Assembly (NCBI GenBank): GCA_035776675.1
Contig: DASTWO010000121.1
Span: forward strand, 1 to 35,759
DNA from: DASSOY01 sp035776675
GTDB taxonomy: Bacteria > Bacillota > Bacilli > Bacillales > DASSOY01
Reading direction: 5' to 3'
DNA: 35,759 nt
Within the stretch, counting starts at the first letter, position 1, and every line of letters begins with the position of its first letter. Shown here piece by piece: positions 33,147-35,759 of this stretch. The position numbers and the translations under genes were made by a program. Below the pieces are notes generated by a model. The model did not search any database and was not told the DNA's origin. It worked only from the letters and a program-made list of their open reading frames with translations.

Positions 33147-33590
33147 TTACATCCCTCCTCGAACAGCTTCTGTGATGATGACAACCGTTTTGGAGGAAAA
33201 AATCTCATTACCCATTTCATCGTCCCCGGCGTTACGTATCGTCAAAAACCCCAACTTTCCCGATTGGGCTTTTTTTTCAGCGTATTTCTCAATCTCCGTA
33301 TAACAATATAATGATTCACCGACTAGAAGCGGCCTTTTATACTCAAATTCCTGTTCACCATGAATCAATCCCGCTATCGGCAACTGTAAACTTTCAATGA
33401 CCCCATAATCGAAAACACGTGGGAAGGTGGGTGGCGCAATGTTATCTCCATACTTGGAGTTTTGCCCAAATTCCCTGTCCACGAAGATCGGATGAGGATC
33501 TCCAATAGCCTCGGCAAACTTTCTAACCGCTCCTCTTTCCACTGCATTTTCAACTTTCTCAGACCTTCTTCCGATCGCATCTTCAAACAT
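33147..33590 (-). CDS. MaoC N-terminal-type (FAS1-like) dehydratase domain protein
   Basis: A 147-residue hotdog protein of the MaoC_dehydrat_N kind: VERGAVRKFAEAIGDPHPIFVD, APPTFPRVFDYG, LIHGEQEFEYKRPLLVGESLYCYTEI. It lacks the HGM motif of the downstream MaoC protein and probably forms the substrate-binding partner of it. Three ATGs run in tandem after GGAGG; I choose the third (33590), which has 7-nt spacing. It begins 11 nt after the SDR stop. The subunit arrangement is inferred from the family. Confidence 0.88.
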   Translation of the reverse strand: MFEDAIGRRSEKVENAVERGAVRKFAEAIGDPHPIFVDREFGQNSKYGDNIAPPTFPRVFDYGVIESLQLPIAGLIHGEQEFEYKRPLLVGESLYCYTEIEKYAEKKAQSGKLGFLTIRNAGDDEMGNEIFSSKTVVIITEAVRGGM

Positions 33591-33601
33591 CATCATGCCT
33601 C

Positions 33602-34363
33602 CTAGTCCTTTGGACCGCCGGCAACATACAGCACTTGCCCGTTGACAAATGAAGACTCCTCCATCGCGAAGAACAACACGGCATTGGCTATATCCTCCGG
33701 CTTCCCGCTGCGTCCCACAGGAATTTCATTCACACTGTGTTTGACGAGCGCTTCAAATGGAATCCCGATTCGTTCCGCGGTAGCCTTCGTCATATCCGTT
33801 TCAATAAAACCGGGTGCGACGGCATTAGCCGTTACTCCGAACTTTCCGAGTTCTATCGCCAAAGTTTTCGTAAATCCCTGAAGTCCGGCCTTAGCTGTTG
33901 AATAGTTTGCTTGCCCGCGATTTCCAAGCGCCGAAACCGAAGACGTATTGATGATTCTTCCATACTTGTTTTCTACCATGTATTTTTGCACAGTCTTCGC
34001 GCAGTTAAATGCTCCTTTCAAATGAACATTCATAACCATGTCCCAGTCACTTTCAGTCATTTTAAACAACATATTGTCACGAATAACACCAGCATTGTTC
34101 ACAAGGATATCAATTTTTCCGTACTCCTCCACCACCTTCTTCACCGCTTTTTCAACTTGATCTCCGTCCGATACATCTGCGACTAGCGAGAGCGCATCTA
34201 GCCCGTTTTCGTTTAACTCCGAAACCGTCTCAACCAACACTTTCTCATTGATATCCACAAGACATACCTTCGCCCCTTCTTCCGCAAACTTGGTCGCGAC
34301 CCCTTTTCCAATACCTCTGCTCGCTCCCGTTACAAATGCGACTCTATCTTCAAACCGTTTCAT
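33602..34363 (-). CDS. FabG-like short-chain dehydrogenase/reductase
   Basis: A 253-residue classical SDR. TGASRGIGKG is the cofactor loop, NNAGV is conserved, and the catalytic set N-S-Y-K is visible in NTSSVSALGNRGQANYSTAKAG. D in LVDINE suggests NAD+ preference. It probably oxidises a 3-hydroxyacyl-CoA to 3-ketoacyl-CoA, consistent with the MaoC and acyl-CoA dehydrogenase genes. ATG 34363 follows GAGGAGG by 8 nt and lies inside the end of the ComB-like gene (14-nt overlap); longer readings run through that gene. Confidence 0.92.
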   Translation of the reverse strand: MKRFEDRVAFVTGASRGIGKGVATKFAEEGAKVCLVDINEKVLVETVSELNENGLDALSLVADVSDGDQVEKAVKKVVEEYGKIDILVNNAGVIRDNMLFKMTESDWDMVMNVHLKGAFNCAKTVQKYMVENKYGRIINTSSVSALGNRGQANYSTAKAGLQGFTKTLAIELGKFGVTANAVAPGFIETDMTKATAERIGIPFEALVKHSVNEIPVGRSGKPEDIANAVLFFAMEESSFVNGQVLYVAGGPKD

Positions 34364-35099
34364 TATTGATTTCCTCCTCACGAATGATCTTTTCTTTATG
34401 AACAATGGGAATAACGGGCAAAACTCCTTGCTTTGCAGCGAGTTTAACCTTCTCTTCAAAACCAAATTGCGCCAATTTGGTTCCAACTCGTGATGCCATA
34501 AGAATGTCTTCGCCGTGATTCCTGTACTTTCGGAACAAGTAAAGCGCCGCTCGGGCGGCGTCTGTGATGGCCCACTGACTTTCATTTTCACCCAACAAAC
34601 AATCTATGACATAACCCGCTCCATAAAAATCTTCGATATTAAATCGACCTGCTGATCCGGAACAGACGAGTATGACGGTCTCCTCCCGAAAGTTATCCGC
34701 GACTCGTTGTCCTACGGATTCACCGTTTAGAAGGGAACCCACATACACCTTTTTCGCCGGAGACGCTCCGTGAATCGCAACAGTGCCGTTCGTCGTTGAC
34801 AAAATCAGCGTTTTTCCGGGTAGTTTATCCCTTAGTTCAATAGCATCCGGGTAGTGAAAGCCGTCAATGGCTTTCCCACCAGACTCTCCTGCCAACACGT
34901 AAGTATCTTTTGGCAAGTTTCCCACCTTTTCAAACGCATGATCGCGGTCAATCACGGGAATAACTTCCCGAGCCCCATCTGCCAATGCTGCCGCTATTGT
35001 AGAAGTAGCTGACAGCACATCAAGAACGACCGCAATTTTCCCCGCCATTTTCTCAGCATCAATCTCTTCTTTTGTCATCAATACATGAATTTTGCCCAT
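34350..35099 (-). CDS. ComB-like 2-phosphosulfolactate phosphatase family protein
   Basis: A 249-residue protein matching the ComB family: AVVLDVLSATSTIAAALADGAREVIPV, LAGESGGKAIDGFHYPDAIEL, LILSTTNGTVAIHGA, VILVCSGSAGRFNIEDFYGAGYVID. Characterised members are Mg2+-dependent phosphatases that dephosphorylate 2-phosphosulfolactate in coenzyme M or sulfolactate synthesis. No sulfolactate genes are nearby; the gene is embedded between an APH-type kinase and acyl-CoA genes and overlaps both neighbours (41 nt upstream, 14 nt downstream). It may therefore remove a phosphate from a phosphorylated hydroxyacid of this pathway. ATG 35099 has AAGGGG 7 nt upstream; 35105 is too close to it. Confidence 0.85.
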   Translation of the reverse strand: MGKIHVLMTKEEIDAEKMAGKIAVVLDVLSATSTIAAALADGAREVIPVIDRDHAFEKVGNLPKDTYVLAGESGGKAIDGFHYPDAIELRDKLPGKTLILSTTNGTVAIHGASPAKKVYVGSLLNGESVGQRVADNFREETVILVCSGSAGRFNIEDFYGAGYVIDCLLGENESQWAITDAARAALYLFRKYRNHGEDILMASRVGTKLAQFGFEEKVKLAAKQGVLPVIPIVHKEKIIREEEINNETV

Positions 35100-35759
35100 A
35101 CTCATTCCCCTTTATTTGAGCGCGACAATGCCCGATCAACGTATTCACGTAATTTCCCAGCTGAGCGAACCGCTTATCCTCGGTCTGCCCCTGTTTCCAG
35201 CGATAATAGATTTGCTGGCAAATCACCGCTAATTTAAAATAAGCGAAAGTTAAATAATAATGAATGTGAGAAACGTCTCTCCCGCTTTTTCTGGCGTAGG
35301 ATTCAATAAATTGTTCACGTGAGTGAAATCCCGGTTGAATCGTGATCGGCGGCTTTCCTTGCCCATATTTCAATACATCAGGGTCTTCAGGCTCTACCCA
35401 GTAGCTCATCGCCACCCCGAGATCCACAAGCGGATCCCCGACCGTCGACATTTCCCAATCGAAAACACCAGTCAGCTTCCCTACATCCGCCTCGGAAAAC
35501 AGCACATTGTTCAACTTAAAATCATTATGAATTAACGTCGGTGCCAGTGACTTCGGAATATGATTTTCCAGCCAATGAGTCAGGCTTTCAACACCTTCTA
35601 TCTCATCTGTTTTCGACCGATAATATCTCTCTATCCAGCCATGAACCTGACGATTCAAGAACCCTTCGGGATGGCCGACATCCCCTAATCCCGCTTTCTC
35701 GTAATCTATATCATGGAGAGCGACCAATGTATCTACCATAGTTTCAGAAATCCGGCCCA
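35059..35759 (-). CDS. APH-type phosphotransferase, ACAD10/11 kinase-like (5' end cut by window edge)
   Basis: The C-terminal 230-odd residues of an aminoglycoside phosphotransferase-fold kinase are present; the reading frame continues beyond the window end (GRISETMVDTLVALHDIDYEKAGLGD). The catalytic loop is TLIHNDFKLNNVLF (D and N for catalysis and Mg2+), followed by VFDWEMSTVGDPLVDLG, the counterpart of the DFG-type metal motif. Closest in type are the kinase domain of ACAD10/11 and LvaA-like kinases, which phosphorylate 4-hydroxyacyl-CoA. The presence of an ACAD10/11-like dehydrogenase in the same operon supports this over antibiotic resistance. Its end overlaps the ComB-like gene by 41 nt. 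Confidence 0.88.
   Translation of the reverse strand, partial: GRISETMVDTLVALHDIDYEKAGLGDVGHPEGFLNRQVHGWIERYYRSKTDEIEGVESLTHWLENHIPKSLAPTLIHNDFKLNNVLFSEADVGKLTGVFDWEMSTVGDPLVDLGVAMSYWVEPEDPDVLKYGQGKPPITIQPGFHSREQFIESYARKSGRDVSHIHYYLTFAYFKLAVICQQIYYRWKQGQTEDKRFAQLGNYVNTLIGHCRAQIKGNEYGQNSCIDDKRRD

Noticed and set aside
35059..35759. Aminoglycoside resistance kinase.
   Set aside because: The APH fold is shared, but the motifs and the acyl-CoA operon point to the ACAD10/11 or LvaA-like kinases.

Overview
The window looks like chromosomal DNA from a spore-forming, probably halophilic or alkaliphilic, member of the Bacillota (Bacillaceae-like). Evidence: a spore cortex-lytic enzyme (SleB), a YpjP homologue, a Bacillus-type hut operon with the RNA-binding regulator HutP, strong AGGAGG-type ribosome sites, several TTG/GTG starts, and an ectoine-degradation-type enzyme. 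Nearly all genes are on the minus strand; only the P-loop/Asp23-like gene (2437-3252) and the TRAP transporter (6961-10064) are on the plus strand. I see no rRNA, tRNA, IS element, phage gene or CRISPR.

Layout. 1-2357: a partial YeeE/YedE-type sulfur-compound transporter, a UGSC-family selenoprotein gene with an in-frame TGA and a SECIS-like hairpin, and its partner gene. 2437-3252: an unusual ATPase with an Asp23/Gls24-like tail. 3318-10064: a catabolic island of flavin reductase, class III CoA-transferase, crotonase and GntR/FCD regulator on one strand, divergent from a TRAP transporter (dctPQM); copies of a TTGTCGACAG motif are the likely GntR operators. 10105-14476: quinone oxidoreductase, sleB, a tartrate/D-malate dehydrogenase-like gene, a GNAT acetyltransferase and ypjP.

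14627-22446: the histidine utilisation region: hutP, hutH, hutU, hutI, hutG, preceded by an NhaC-family transporter. Two near-identical leader elements (three NAG triplets at 4-nt spacing followed by an intrinsic terminator) lie upstream of hutH and upstream of the transporter, so HutP probably controls both by antitermination. Each unit has its own near-consensus sigma-A promoter.

22466-29231: a PaaI-type thioesterase, then a five-gene operon headed by a DoeA/EutD-like ectoine hydrolase, followed by a cystathionine gamma-synthase-type PLP enzyme, an M20 deacetylase, a homoserine dehydrogenase and an aldehyde dehydrogenase. It looks like an ectoine degradation route with non-homologous replacements for the usual later enzymes.

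29389-35759: a 4HBT thioesterase, then an acyl-CoA degradation operon: APH-type kinase (cut by the window end), ComB-like phosphatase, SDR, two MaoC-type proteins, acyl-CoA dehydrogenase, TetR regulator and MBL hydrolase. The kinase and dehydrogenase resemble the two halves of eukaryotic ACAD10/11, suggesting catabolism of hydroxy fatty acids.
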